This document shows positions 8,118 through 17,240 of a stretch of DNA of 64,000 nucleotides, piece by piece. Position 1 is the first letter of the stretch. The number at the start of each line of letters is the position of its first letter. Source of the stretch: SLST01 sp964458555 (GTDB taxonomy: Bacteria > Spirochaetota > Spirochaetia > DSM-27196 > SLST01); assembly GCA_964458555.1 (NCBI GenBank), contig CAYWJH010000005.1, forward strand, positions 12,069-76,068. Reading direction: 5' to 3'. The notes under the pieces were generated by a model. The model saw only the letters and a list, made by a program, of their open reading frames with translations, had not been told where the DNA came from and searched no databases. Made by a program: the position numbers and the translations under genes.

Positions 8118-9920
8118 TCACGTCTCTTCGCTCTTCAGCGCCGCGAGGAAGGCGGTCTGCGGGACTTCGACGTTGCCGACGAGCTTCATCCGCTTCTTGC
8201 CTTCTTTCTGTTTCTCGAGCAGTTTGCGCTTTCGCGTGATGTCGCCCCCGTAGCACTTCGCGGTGACGTCCTTGCGAACCGCGTTGATCGTCTCCCGGGC
8301 GATGATCGTTCCGCCAATCGCGCCCTGCAGCGGGATCTTGAACTGGTGGCGGGGAATCTCGTCCTTGAGCTTCCGGCAGATCGTCCGCGCGCGGTCGGCG
8401 GCGGTGTCGCGGAAGACGAGCTGGCTCAGCGCGTCCACCGGTTTGCCGCCGACGAGAATATCGAGCTTGGCAAGCTTCGTCTCGCGGTAGCCGATCATCT
8501 CGTAGTCGAACGAGGCGTACCCGCGGCTGATGCTCTTGAGCTTGTCGTAGAAGTCGAAGAGCACCTCCGCGAGCGGCATCTCGTACACGAGCTCCACCCG
8601 GCGCGAGTCGAGATAGTGCATCGTCACCTGAACGCCGCGTTTTTCCATGCAGAGTGTCATGACGTTGCCCACGTAGTCGGTCGGAGTCATGATGTCGGCC
8701 CGGATGAACGGCTCGTACGCCCTCTCTATCTTGTCTTCGCCGGGGTAGAACTCCGGGTTGTCGACCTCAAGCTCCTCCCCTTCGTCGGTCTCGAGACGGT
8801 ACTTCACCGACGGTGCGGTGAGAATGATCGAGAGGTCGAACTCGCGTTCGAGCCGCTCCTGGATAACCTCCAGGTGAAGCAGGCCCAGAAATCCGCACCG
8901 GAACCCGAACCCGAGCGCGGCAGAGCTGTCCTTCTCGTAGACGAGCGACGCGTCGTTCAGGGTGAGCCGATCCATCGCGGCCGACAACTCGTCGTAGTCG
9001 TTCGCGTCGATGGGATAGATCGAGCTGAAGACGACCGGCTTGACCTCGCGGAACCCGGGCAGCGGCGCGTCGCAGGGGTGAGCGGCGTGCGTGATGGTGT
9101 CGCCGACCCGAATATCCGAGATGTTCTTGATGCCGGCGACGATGTACCCGACGTCGCCGGCCTGCAATTCCTCGGTCTCGGCGAGGATGATCCGAAACTG
9201 TCCGGTCGCCTCGATCTTGTAGCGCCCGCCGGACGCCCAGACGAGGATCTCATCGCCCGGGTTGAGCGTCCCGTCGAAGACGCGCAGATGCACGATCACG
9301 CCGCGATACGGGTCGTAGTGCGAGTCGAAGATGAGCGCACGAAGCGCGGCCTCGGTATCTCCGTTCGGCGGCGGGATGCGCTGGACGAGAGCCTCGAGGA
9401 GCTCGGGGACACCCTCGCCGGTCTTGGCCGAGATGAGCAGCGCCGAATCGGCGTCGAGGCCCAGGTCGTTCTCGATCTCCTCCTTGACGCGCTCGATCTC
9501 CGCACCGGGGAGATCGATCTTGTTGATGACGGGAATGATCTCGAGGTTGTGGTCCATCGCGAGGTAGAGGTTCGACAGCGTCTGCGCCTCCACGCCCTGC
9601 GTCGCGTCCACGAGCAGCAGCGCGCCGTCGCACGAGCTGATCGCGCGCGAGACTTCGTACGAGAAGTCGACGTGTCCCGGGGTGTCGACGAGGTTGAGCT
9701 CGTAGCTTCTGCCGTCGTCGGCGACGTACGGCAGACGAACAGCCTGGCTCTTGATCGTGATGCCCCGCTCGCGCTCGATGTCCATCGAGTCGAGAATCTG
9801 GTCCTGGAACTCGCGCTCGGCGACGATCTTCGCGCGCTGGATGAACCGATCGGCGAGCGTACTCTTCCCGTGGTCTATATGGGCGATGATGCAGAAATTG
9901 CGAATATGGTCTTGCGTCAT
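8118..9920 (-). CDS. lepA: Elongation factor 4 (LepA), back-translocating ribosomal GTPase
   Basis: A 600-residue translational GTPase that binds stalled ribosomes and affects initiation and elongation. G1 is AHIDHGKST near the N-terminus, then DTPGHVDFSYEVSRA (G3) and INKIDLPGA (G4). The C-terminal LepA-specific domain ends in lysines (KRKLLEKQKEGKKRMK). Length equals the family norm. The ATG at 9920 gives the conserved start MTQDHIRNFCIIAHIDHG but has no Shine-Dalgarno sequence. An in-frame GTG at 9956 overlaps the stop of the upstream kinase gene (GTGA) and would add 12 residues. It is the last gene of a long minus-strand operon. Confidence 0.96.
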   Translation of the reverse strand: MTQDHIRNFCIIAHIDHGKSTLADRFIQRAKIVAEREFQDQILDSMDIERERGITIKSQAVRLPYVADDGRSYELNLVDTPGHVDFSYEVSRAISSCDGALLLVDATQGVEAQTLSNLYLAMDHNLEIIPVINKIDLPGAEIERVKEEIENDLGLDADSALLISAKTGEGVPELLEALVQRIPPPNGDTEAALRALIFDSHYDPYRGVIVHLRVFDGTLNPGDEILVWASGGRYKIEATGQFRIILAETEELQAGDVGYIVAGIKNISDIRVGDTITHAAHPCDAPLPGFREVKPVVFSSIYPIDANDYDELSAAMDRLTLNDASLVYEKDSSAALGFGFRCGFLGLLHLEVIQERLEREFDLSIILTAPSVKYRLETDEGEELEVDNPEFYPGEDKIERAYEPFIRADIMTPTDYVGNVMTLCMEKRGVQVTMHYLDSRRVELVYEMPLAEVLFDFYDKLKSISRGYASFDYEMIGYRETKLAKLDILVGGKPVDALSQLVFRDTAADRARTICRKLKDEIPRHQFKIPLQGAIGGTIIARETINAVRKDVTAKCYGGDITRKRKLLEKQKEGKKRMKLVGNVEVPQTAFLAALKSEET

Positions 9921-9952
9921 AGGAGGTGGAGCAAACAATAGTGAAACACGGG

Positions 9953-11866
9953 TCACTCGTCCAGAATGGCTCGAACACGCGCGACGAGCCGGGCCGGATC
10001 GATCGGCTTCTGCATGAACCGCGTGCCGAGACGGCGCCGTTCGTCCTCGTCCAGGTACGCCTCAGGGTACCCGGAGATGAACAGGCATCTCATCCCCGGG
10101 TGCTCGCCGGTCAGACGTTCGGCGAGCTCGCGCCCCGAGAGGTGAGGCATGACGACGTCGGTGATGAGCAGCTGTACGCGCTCCCCGTGCTGCTCGTCCA
10201 CGAGCACGGCTTCACCGGCGTTGGCAGCCTCGAGCACCTGGTACCCCTTCCGTCGCAGAACGCGCGCCAACAAGGCCCGAATCGCCTCGTCGTCTTCGAC
10301 GAGCAGAATCGTCTCGGCCCCTCCCGAGGCGCCCGATATCGACTCGGGCTCATCGCGCTCACCGGACCCGCCGGCGTGCACGGGAAGGTACACGGTAAAC
10401 GTCGTTCCCTTGCCCTCTGCGCTGTCGAGGTCGATGAAGCCTCCGCTCTGCGCGACGATTCCGTATACGGTCGACAGACCGAGCCCCGTGCCCTGCCCCA
10501 CACCCTTCGTCGTGAAGAACGGCTCGAATACGCGTTCCACTACGTCCCGGCTCATGCCGACGCCCGTGTCGCGGACGACAATCGCCACAAAGGCACCCGG
10601 CTCGACCCCCTCGTGGCCCTCGACGTGCGCCGCATCCACGTTCCGCACCTCGGTACGAATCGCGAGGCGCCCCCCGTCGGGCATCGCGTCGCGTGCGTTC
10701 ACCACCAGGTTCATCAGCACCTGTTCGAGCTGGCTCGGGTCGACCAGCACGTGAGCGGGGTTCGCGGCCAGGTCTACCTGGGTGCGAACATCGTCGCTCA
10801 CGAGCCGCCGGATCATCTTCTCCATGTCGGCGACGATCTCGTTGACGTCCACGACCCGCGGCTCCAGCATCTGGTGACGGCTGAACGCGAGCAGCTGTCT
10901 GGTCAGCGCGGCCGAGCGCATCGCCGCCTTCTGAATCCCGTCGACGTCGGATCGCAGCGCCTCCGGATCGTCGACCGCGTGCGGGAGCCCCTCCTTGAGC
11001 AGCTTGGCGTATCCGAGGATGACGGTGAGCAGGTTGTTGAAGTCGTGCGCGATGCCGCCGGTGAGACGACCGACCGCCTCCATTTTCTGCGAACGCCGCA
11101 GTTGCTCTTCCTGCCGCCGTAGCGCCTCCTGCTGCTCGAGACGCTCGGAGACGTCGCGGATGATCACCACCCACCCGTTGCGAGCGCCGTCCTTGGCGAG
11201 CAGCGGCGCGAGGTCGCGCTCCACGGCGATGGTCGTCCCATCGTCGCGATCGAGGAAGAGCCGCCCGTCGCAATCGGCGACAGGGCTGACCGGTTCGCTG
11301 TTCTCGAGGCGAAGCCGCAGGACGGCCGACAGCTCGTGCCCAACGATTTCGTCTCGAGCCCTCCCGAGGATCGACTCGGCGACGCTGTTCGAGAAATCGA
11401 CGCGATACGCCTCGTCGGTGACGAGCACGCCGTCCTGGATACTCTCGAGCGTCGTGCTGAAAAGCCGCTCGCGGCGCTGAAGCTGTTGCTCCATCGTGTG
11501 GCGGTGAAGCGAGATCACCACCGCGTTACGCAGCTCCCGCTCGTCGAACGGCTTGACGATGAAGGCGAACGGTTGCGCGAGCTTCGCGCGTTCGAGCGTT
11601 TCCTGCGTATCGAGCGCGGTCAGCAGGATGACCGGGATGTCGAAACGCTCTTTGACCAGCTTCGCCGTCTCGACCCCGTCGAGCTCGCCCTTGAGGATGA
11701 TATCGAGCAGAACGAGATCGGCCCCGAGCTGCGGGAGGCTCTCGAGCAAGCTCTCACCACTCGCGAAGACGGCGGGCACCTCGTAACCGAGGTGCTCGAG
11801 TTGGAGCTTGATGTCGAGCGCGACGATGTTTTCGTCTTCGACAACGACGATGCGTTGCGTATCCAC
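9953..11866 (-). CDS. Cytosolic hybrid histidine kinase with receiver domains at both ends
   Basis: A 637-residue signalling protein without membrane helices. Order of domains: receiver 1-125 (phospho-acceptor Asp55 in LVLLDIILKG, Lys near 105), PAS about 132-245, HisKA about 262-330 with His274 in GGIAHDFNNLL, HATPase about 375-490 (GTGLGLSTVYGIV), and a second receiver about 515-637 with Asp570 in LLITDVVMP. The N-terminal receiver means its input is probably another kinase, so it would relay rather than sense directly. GTG start follows GGGGGGA. The gene lies between the HtrA-like gene (24 bases) and lepA (overlap) in the same operon. No output DNA-binding domain is present. Confidence 0.9.
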   Translation of the reverse strand: MDTQRIVVVEDENIVALDIKLQLEHLGYEVPAVFASGESLLESLPQLGADLVLLDIILKGELDGVETAKLVKERFDIPVILLTALDTQETLERAKLAQPFAFIVKPFDERELRNAVVISLHRHTMEQQLQRRERLFSTTLESIQDGVLVTDEAYRVDFSNSVAESILGRARDEIVGHELSAVLRLRLENSEPVSPVADCDGRLFLDRDDGTTIAVERDLAPLLAKDGARNGWVVIIRDVSERLEQQEALRRQEEQLRRSQKMEAVGRLTGGIAHDFNNLLTVILGYAKLLKEGLPHAVDDPEALRSDVDGIQKAAMRSAALTRQLLAFSRHQMLEPRVVDVNEIVADMEKMIRRLVSDDVRTQVDLAANPAHVLVDPSQLEQVLMNLVVNARDAMPDGGRLAIRTEVRNVDAAHVEGHEGVEPGAFVAIVVRDTGVGMSRDVVERVFEPFFTTKGVGQGTGLGLSTVYGIVAQSGGFIDLDSAEGKGTTFTVYLPVHAGGSGERDEPESISGASGGAETILLVEDDEAIRALLARVLRRKGYQVLEAANAGEAVLVDEQHGERVQLLITDVVMPHLSGRELAERLTGEHPGMRCLFISGYPEAYLDEDERRRLGTRFMQKPIDPARLVARVRAILDE

Positions 11867-11890
11867 TCAATCCCCCCGGCTAAGACGGCG

Positions 11891-13663
11891 CTACAACAGG
11901 TTATCGCGCTCCACGTACGCCGCGAGCTGGATGCCGGTCTGCATGAATCCCTCGGTGCGCTTCTGGATGAACATGCGCAGATATACGATATCAAGTTCAT
12001 CGTCGAAGTCGAACTCGCGTTCGACGAAGGTGTCCCCGGCGGTAATGCCCGTCTCGTCCGCGATGCTGCCGGGGTAGACTTGCGTGACGCGGTAGCTCTG
12101 CCTGAACGAGAAGCCGCCCGTGCGCTCGACGCGCATCCCGAAGAGAACCGGGTAGAGCCGATCGTGCAGGTCTGCCTCGAGCGCTGCCTCGACCGGGCTC
12201 GCCGGCCGCTCGACCAGCGAAACGACCCCCGACAAAGACTCTCCATCGCGAAGCCACGCGAGCTCCACGAGCGAACCGGGGTCCCTCCTGAGAAGAAACG
12301 ACTGCGCAGCGGCGATGTCGCTCGCCGGCCACTCGCCGAAGGCGCTCAGGACGTCGCCCACGAGAATGCCGGCCTCGTCGGCGGGCGAGCCGGTTGCCAC
12401 GTAGCTCACCTCGAGTCCCTCGGCAACGCGTTCGACCGCAACGCCCATCCAGGGCACGGTGACCGAACCCTCGGCGTAGAGGTCGGGGAAGAAGGTGTGA
12501 ATCCAGTACGAAGGGATCGCGAAGTTCACGCCCTCGAACTGCTCGATCCCGGCGAACACCACTCCGACGAGCCGCCCCTGCCGGTCGAGCAGCGGCCCCC
12601 CGGAGCTGCCCGGGTTGATCGGCACGTCCACCTGCATCGCGTCGCCCATCTGCAGAAAGCGCCGCCCCACCGCGGAGATGATTCCGGAAGTAATCGAGTT
12701 CTCCAGGCCGCCGGGAGATCCTATCGCTACGATGCCGGAGCCCGGCTCGAGCGATCGGATGTCCGTGAACGAGAACACGTAGGGCGCGTCGACTTCGATC
12801 TTCAGAAGCGCCACGTCGAAGATCCGGCTGTAGCCGACGACACGAGCCGGGATCCGCGTGTTGGGATCCGACGGCAAACGCACGTAGAGACGCGAGTATC
12901 CTTCGTATTCAGGATCGACTTCGCTGGAGATGACGTGGTAGTTCGTGACGACGTAGCCCCGCGGATCGACGAAAAAGCCGCTGCCGATTACGCGGTCGGG
13001 AATCCCCATCCCGCCTTCGAGTCTGATCCCACGGTTCACCCAGATGGTGACCACTCCCTCGCTCATCTCCACCGGGCTCGCGTCGCTGGTGGCAAACGCG
13101 ACCGCATCCGGGTTGTCGCCTCGCCAGCCCGGTCCGAGGATCTCCGCGAAAAGCGACACCGCGTGACGATTGTTCAGGTCAACCGCGACCTCCACCGCGC
13201 GCTCGAGCGCGACCCGCGGGAGCGAGGAGAGCGACGGCGCGCGCGCGAGCACGGCGAGAGCCGCCGGGTCGTTGCCTTCGTCGGCGAGCTGGCTCGCGTA
13301 CTCGAGATGGAGCCGCGAGATGAGCTCGGGATCGTTCTCTTCTACGCCCAGAACGGCAAGATTGCGGTACGCCCGGATCGCATCGCGCGGGCGGCCCTCG
13401 GCGCGAGCGTCATCGTACTCGCGTCGAATGCCGTCTATCGCGTCGGCGAGTAAGGAGTCGAGCTCGCTCTGCGGAAGGACATCGTCCCTGCGCAGCGCGG
13501 TGATGCGCTGAACCGCCCGCTCGGGACGCCCCGCGTCGATATGCGCGAGCAACTCGGAGCGCACGACGTCGGGACGCAGGCGAACCGGCGCGTCGACCTC
13601 GGTGGCGCACGAGGAGAGTACTGCGGCAAGGACGACGAACGCGCCCCACGTGAACGTTCTCAC
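11891..13663 (-). CDS. HtrA/DegP-like serine protease lipoprotein with two PDZ-like domains
   Basis: A 590-residue predicted lipoprotein; the lipobox is LSSC with Cys19. Residues 30-185 are helical and TPR-like. The trypsin-like domain (about 200-395) keeps the triad His243 (TNYHVIS), Asp283 (FDVALLKI) and Ser354 (NPGSSGGPLLD). Two PDZ-like segments follow (about 405-480 and 520-590; SPADEAGILVGDVL and SIADETGITAGDTF). It should degrade or hold misfolded proteins at the outer face of the inner membrane or in the periplasm. The helical extension before the protease is unusual for DegP and may recruit partners. It starts two bases after the TPR gene upstream and belongs to the ftsH operon, which fits a role in protein quality control. 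Confidence 0.88.
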   Translation of the reverse strand: MRTFTWGAFVVLAAVLSSCATEVDAPVRLRPDVVRSELLAHIDAGRPERAVQRITALRRDDVLPQSELDSLLADAIDGIRREYDDARAEGRPRDAIRAYRNLAVLGVEENDPELISRLHLEYASQLADEGNDPAALAVLARAPSLSSLPRVALERAVEVAVDLNNRHAVSLFAEILGPGWRGDNPDAVAFATSDASPVEMSEGVVTIWVNRGIRLEGGMGIPDRVIGSGFFVDPRGYVVTNYHVISSEVDPEYEGYSRLYVRLPSDPNTRIPARVVGYSRIFDVALLKIEVDAPYVFSFTDIRSLEPGSGIVAIGSPGGLENSITSGIISAVGRRFLQMGDAMQVDVPINPGSSGGPLLDRQGRLVGVVFAGIEQFEGVNFAIPSYWIHTFFPDLYAEGSVTVPWMGVAVERVAEGLEVSYVATGSPADEAGILVGDVLSAFGEWPASDIAAAQSFLLRRDPGSLVELAWLRDGESLSGVVSLVERPASPVEAALEADLHDRLYPVLFGMRVERTGGFSFRQSYRVTQVYPGSIADETGITAGDTFVEREFDFDDELDIVYLRMFIQKRTEGFMQTGIQLAAYVERDNLL

Positions 13664-13665
13664 AC

Positions 13666-15330
13666 CTACCTCCGCTGCTCCGCAATGGGGAGCTCACGGA
13701 TCACCGAATCGGTCCACCACGAGAATTCGCGCACATCGATCGCGCCATCACCGTTGAGGTCCCACTCGCGCACCGGAACGCCGACCTCCCGCTCGAAGAC
13801 CTCCGGCTTTCCGTCGCCATCCGCGTCGACCGCGAGCGCAACGAGGCGCCCGTTCCGGTATCCTTCGGCGATCTCGAAGTATCCGTCCCCGTCGAGATCG
13901 CGTACGCCGCTGGTCGCGAAACCGCCGTCGGTCAGAAGGAGGTGATCCCACGCACCGTCGCCGTTCGCGTCGCGAAGGGTCTGACGCGCCACACCACCCT
14001 CCCGGTAGACCCGTTCGTACACCGTTCCGTCGTCTCGCTGCAGGTCGATCCTGACGGCAGCCGCCACGAGCTCGCTCCGCTCGACCGCACGCGGTGCGTC
14101 TGCGAGCGCCAGATCGCTTCCGAACAGCGGCCCGGCGGCGGGCAGCTCCACCACGGTCTCAAGCCGCACACTCCGCGGTCGTAGCACGAATAGCTCGCTG
14201 CCGACCTCCGTCGATATGCGCGCGTTCGACACGAACGGATACTGGTCGTACTCGAGCTCGACCGCGGGAAGCCCCGGGGCGACGAGCCTGACCGAAGCCG
14301 GCTCGCCACCGGAGAGCTCGAGGTCGAGCTCGGCAACACCGTCCTGGTCGGAATCGCGTTCCCACCGCTCGATCACGCCCGCGTCCGCGGTGATACGCTC
14401 GTTCCACACACCGTCGCGGTCGCCGTCGACCACGCTGACGCCGCTGAACGAGCGCGCAAGACCCCGCAGTCGCTCGCCGGCCTCCGTATCAAGGCGCGCG
14501 AGCAGCTCGCGGCCGGTACGATAATCGGCCCAGCCGTCGAGCTCGACGAAGCGCTCTACGGCGCGGTCGCGGTCGACCTCGAGCCACAGCTCTGCGATCC
14601 GCGCCTCGTCCCATTCGCGCTCCTCGAGCATCGCGAGCGCCCAGGCCGCTTCCTCCGTCACCGGCGCTCGCATTCCGTACTCGAAGAGCAGTTCGTCGAG
14701 ATCGGGGCCGTACGAGCTCGGCGCATCGGTGTCCATGAATCGTTCGAGCCGGCGTCGGTACTCCACCGACGGGAACGGCTCGGAGCGCAACGCGAACCAG
14801 AAGAACCGCGGATCATCGGGGAACCGGTCCGCAGCGAGCTCGACGATGCCGTCGCGTTCGGCCTCGCGCCCCATCGCGTCGAGCGCTCGCGCGCGTTCGA
14901 ACGAGGAGCTCGCGCGCAGGTCGGCGGGCGTCGCAGGAGACAGGTGCGTTTCCGCGAGGATGCGTTCAGCCTCCTCGGGCTCCCCGACCCGGTTCCACAG
15001 TCGCGCGCGCAGCACGTTCGCGTGCGGCTCACCGAACAGACGCCACGCGCCGAGTTCTGCCGCCCGACCGGCGAGCGCGATCGCGCTTCGGGTCTCACCG
15101 CGGTTCTCGGCGGCGATGAGCGCGGCGAGGTAGAGCGAGTCGCTCGACTCGGGTGCGAATTCCCGCGCGACACCGGCGAGCCGGCGCGCCCGGTCGAGAC
15201 GGCCTTCCTCGTAGGCATCGTACGCGGCCTCGACGTAGAGCAAGGCGATATCGCGGTCGGCTTCTATCCCGAACGCCGCGCGCGGAACGAGAAGGAAACA
15301 GACAACGACAGCTCCCCACGTCCGCCTCAT
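13666..15330 (-). CDS. Secreted TPR protein with DxDxDG calcium-type repeats
   Basis: A 554-residue exported protein of unknown function. A signal peptide covers residues 1-22. TPR-like helices fill about 25-270 (AAYDAYEEGRLDRARRLAGVA). The C-terminal half has several loops of the form D-x-D-x-D-G, such as DGDRDGVWNE, DSDQDGVAEL, DANGDGAWDH, DLDGDGYFEI, DADGDGKPEV and DLNGDGAIDV, which resemble EF-hand or thrombospondin type-3 calcium loops. ATG at 15330 overlaps the ftsH stop by one base (TGATG). It is sandwiched between ftsH and the HtrA-like gene. Calcium binding and a role in envelope assembly are inferences. Confidence 0.75.
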   Translation of the reverse strand: MRRTWGAVVVCFLLVPRAAFGIEADRDIALLYVEAAYDAYEEGRLDRARRLAGVAREFAPESSDSLYLAALIAAENRGETRSAIALAGRAAELGAWRLFGEPHANVLRARLWNRVGEPEEAERILAETHLSPATPADLRASSSFERARALDAMGREAERDGIVELAADRFPDDPRFFWFALRSEPFPSVEYRRRLERFMDTDAPSSYGPDLDELLFEYGMRAPVTEEAAWALAMLEEREWDEARIAELWLEVDRDRAVERFVELDGWADYRTGRELLARLDTEAGERLRGLARSFSGVSVVDGDRDGVWNERITADAGVIERWERDSDQDGVAELDLELSGGEPASVRLVAPGLPAVELEYDQYPFVSNARISTEVGSELFVLRPRSVRLETVVELPAAGPLFGSDLALADAPRAVERSELVAAAVRIDLQRDDGTVYERVYREGGVARQTLRDANGDGAWDHLLLTDGGFATSGVRDLDGDGYFEIAEGYRNGRLVALAVDADGDGKPEVFEREVGVPVREWDLNGDGAIDVREFSWWTDSVIRELPIAEQRR

Positions 15331-17237
15331 CACTCGTCGTTGGTCTCCTCGGAATCTGACCCATCGTCGCTGAGATCGGTGAGGTCCGCTCGCTCAGGTA
15401 AGCCGAGCAACTCGCGCACCTCGCGGTCGACGAGAGTCTCCCGTTCGACGAGCGCGTCGGTGAGCTTTCCCAGCTCGGCTCGATGTTCGGTAAGGATCTG
15501 CTTCGTCAAAGCGAACGCGTCGTCGAGTATCTGGTGGATTGCGTCGTCGATCTGCCTCGCCTTCTCTTCCGAGTAGTCCTTGTGACGAGCGATCTCCTTG
15601 CCCAGGAAGATCGGCTGGTCCTCCTGTCCGTAGGCCACCGGACCGAGCGGGCTCATGCCCCACTCCGTGACCATCTTGCGCGCAATGTCGGTCGCCTGCG
15701 CGAGATCCGCCTGCGTGCCGGTCGTGGTCTCGTCGTAGAACATCTCCTCGGCGATGTAACCGCCGTAGGCGATCTTGATTCGGTCGAGCAACCACCCGCG
15801 ACCGTGGGAGTACGTGTCCTTCTCGGGCAACGAGAACGCGACGCCGAGCGCACGCCCCCGGGGAACGATGGTCACCTTGTGCAGCGGATCGGAGTTCGCG
15901 AGGTAGTAGTGCAAGAGCGCGTGGCCGGCTTCGTGACAGGCGGTCTTGCGCTTCTCGTCCTCGGTGAACACCCGCGAACGACGCGCGACCCCCATCATGA
16001 TCTTGTCGCGCGCTTCCTCGAAGTCGTCCATCTGGACGAGCTCGCGGTTACGACGCGCCGCGTACAGGGCAGCCTCGTTGACGAGGTTCGCGATATCCGC
16101 GCCCGAGCAGCCCGGCGTCGCCCGGGCCACGCGATCCAGATCGACCCTCGGCGAGAGGGGAACCTTCGACGCGTGAATCTTCAGGATCGCGGCGCGCTCC
16201 CCGTGGTCCGGCATGTCGACGACGACCTGGCGGTCGAACCGACCCGGGCGCATGAGCGCGGGGTCGAGCACGTCCGCGCGGTTGGTAGCCGCAAGGATGA
16301 TGACGCCGTCCTTCGTGTCGAACCCGTCCATCTCCACGAGCATCTGGTTCAGCGTCTGCTCGCGTTCGTCGTGGCCGCCACCGTAACCGGCTCCGCGGGT
16401 TCGTCCGACGGCGTCGAGCTCGTCGATGAACAGGATACACGGAGCACTCTTGCGCCCCTGCTCGAAGAGATCGCGCACGCGGCTCGCGCCCACACCGACG
16501 AACATCTCGACGAAGTCGGACCCCGACATGTGGAAGAACGAGACCCCGGCCTCGCCGGCGCATGCTTTCGCGAGGAGCGTCTTGCCGGTGCCGGGCATCC
16601 CGACGAGGAGGACGCCCTTTGGGATCTTCGCGCCCATCCGCGTGAACTTGGCCGGATTCTTGAGGAACTCCACGACTTCCTGCAGCTCGTATTTCGCTTC
16701 GGCCTGCCCGGCGACGTCGGCAAAGACGACCTTCCTTCCGTCGTCGGCGTACTTCTTTGCCCGGCTCTTGCCGAAGGAGAACGCGCGATTTCCGCTCCCC
16801 TGCATCTGTCGGAACATGAACCAGATGATGAAGATCCCGAAGACCCAGGGAAAGAGATTGAGCAGGATCTGCCAGGTGGGGACGCTTCCGGTCTGACCCC
16901 GCGTAGGAACGCTTTCCTCGCGCAGGAGACGCATGAGCTCGTCGTCGAAATACGGTATCCGCGTCCGGAAGATCGCTCCTTCGCCTCCCATCCCCTGGAG
17001 GCGCCCCCGTATCTCGTACTGGTCGATGATCGTGACCGATTCGACCCGGTCCTGCTCGACGTAGTCGAGAAAGGTCGAGTAGTCGATTTCTACGCCGGTG
17101 TTTCGGGCGGGGGAGGACAGCAGAAGGATAAAGATCCCGAGGATCGCCAGCAGCAGTATCAGCGCAAAGCGGTTGTTGCGGAAGTTGAAATTGAACGGGT
17201 CCTGATTGTTCCCGTTGTTCTTGTGGTCGTCACCCAT
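15330..17237 (-). CDS. ftsH: ATP-dependent zinc metalloprotease FtsH
   Basis: A 635-residue membrane-bound AAA+ protease that degrades misassembled membrane proteins and short-lived regulators. Helices lie at about 24-42 and 124-142, with the periplasmic part between them. The AAA domain has Walker A GMPGTGKT (213-220), Walker B ILFIDELD (268-275) and the second region of homology (about 317-336). The zinc site is HEAGH (435-439). The C-terminal tail is acidic. It starts three bases after tilS and overlaps the following TPR gene. The order spoVG-rplY-pth-tilS-ftsH matches Borrelia as I remember it. Confidence 0.97.
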   Translation of the reverse strand: MGDDHKNNGNNQDPFNFNFRNNRFALILLLAILGIFILLLSSPARNTGVEIDYSTFLDYVEQDRVESVTIIDQYEIRGRLQGMGGEGAIFRTRIPYFDDELMRLLREESVPTRGQTGSVPTWQILLNLFPWVFGIFIIWFMFRQMQGSGNRAFSFGKSRAKKYADDGRKVVFADVAGQAEAKYELQEVVEFLKNPAKFTRMGAKIPKGVLLVGMPGTGKTLLAKACAGEAGVSFFHMSGSDFVEMFVGVGASRVRDLFEQGRKSAPCILFIDELDAVGRTRGAGYGGGHDEREQTLNQMLVEMDGFDTKDGVIILAATNRADVLDPALMRPGRFDRQVVVDMPDHGERAAILKIHASKVPLSPRVDLDRVARATPGCSGADIANLVNEAALYAARRNRELVQMDDFEEARDKIMMGVARRSRVFTEDEKRKTACHEAGHALLHYYLANSDPLHKVTIVPRGRALGVAFSLPEKDTYSHGRGWLLDRIKIAYGGYIAEEMFYDETTTGTQADLAQATDIARKMVTEWGMSPLGPVAYGQEDQPIFLGKEIARHKDYSEEKARQIDDAIHQILDDAFALTKQILTEHRAELGKLTDALVERETLVDREVRELLGLPERADLTDLSDDGSDSEETNDE

Positions 17238-17240
17238 ACC

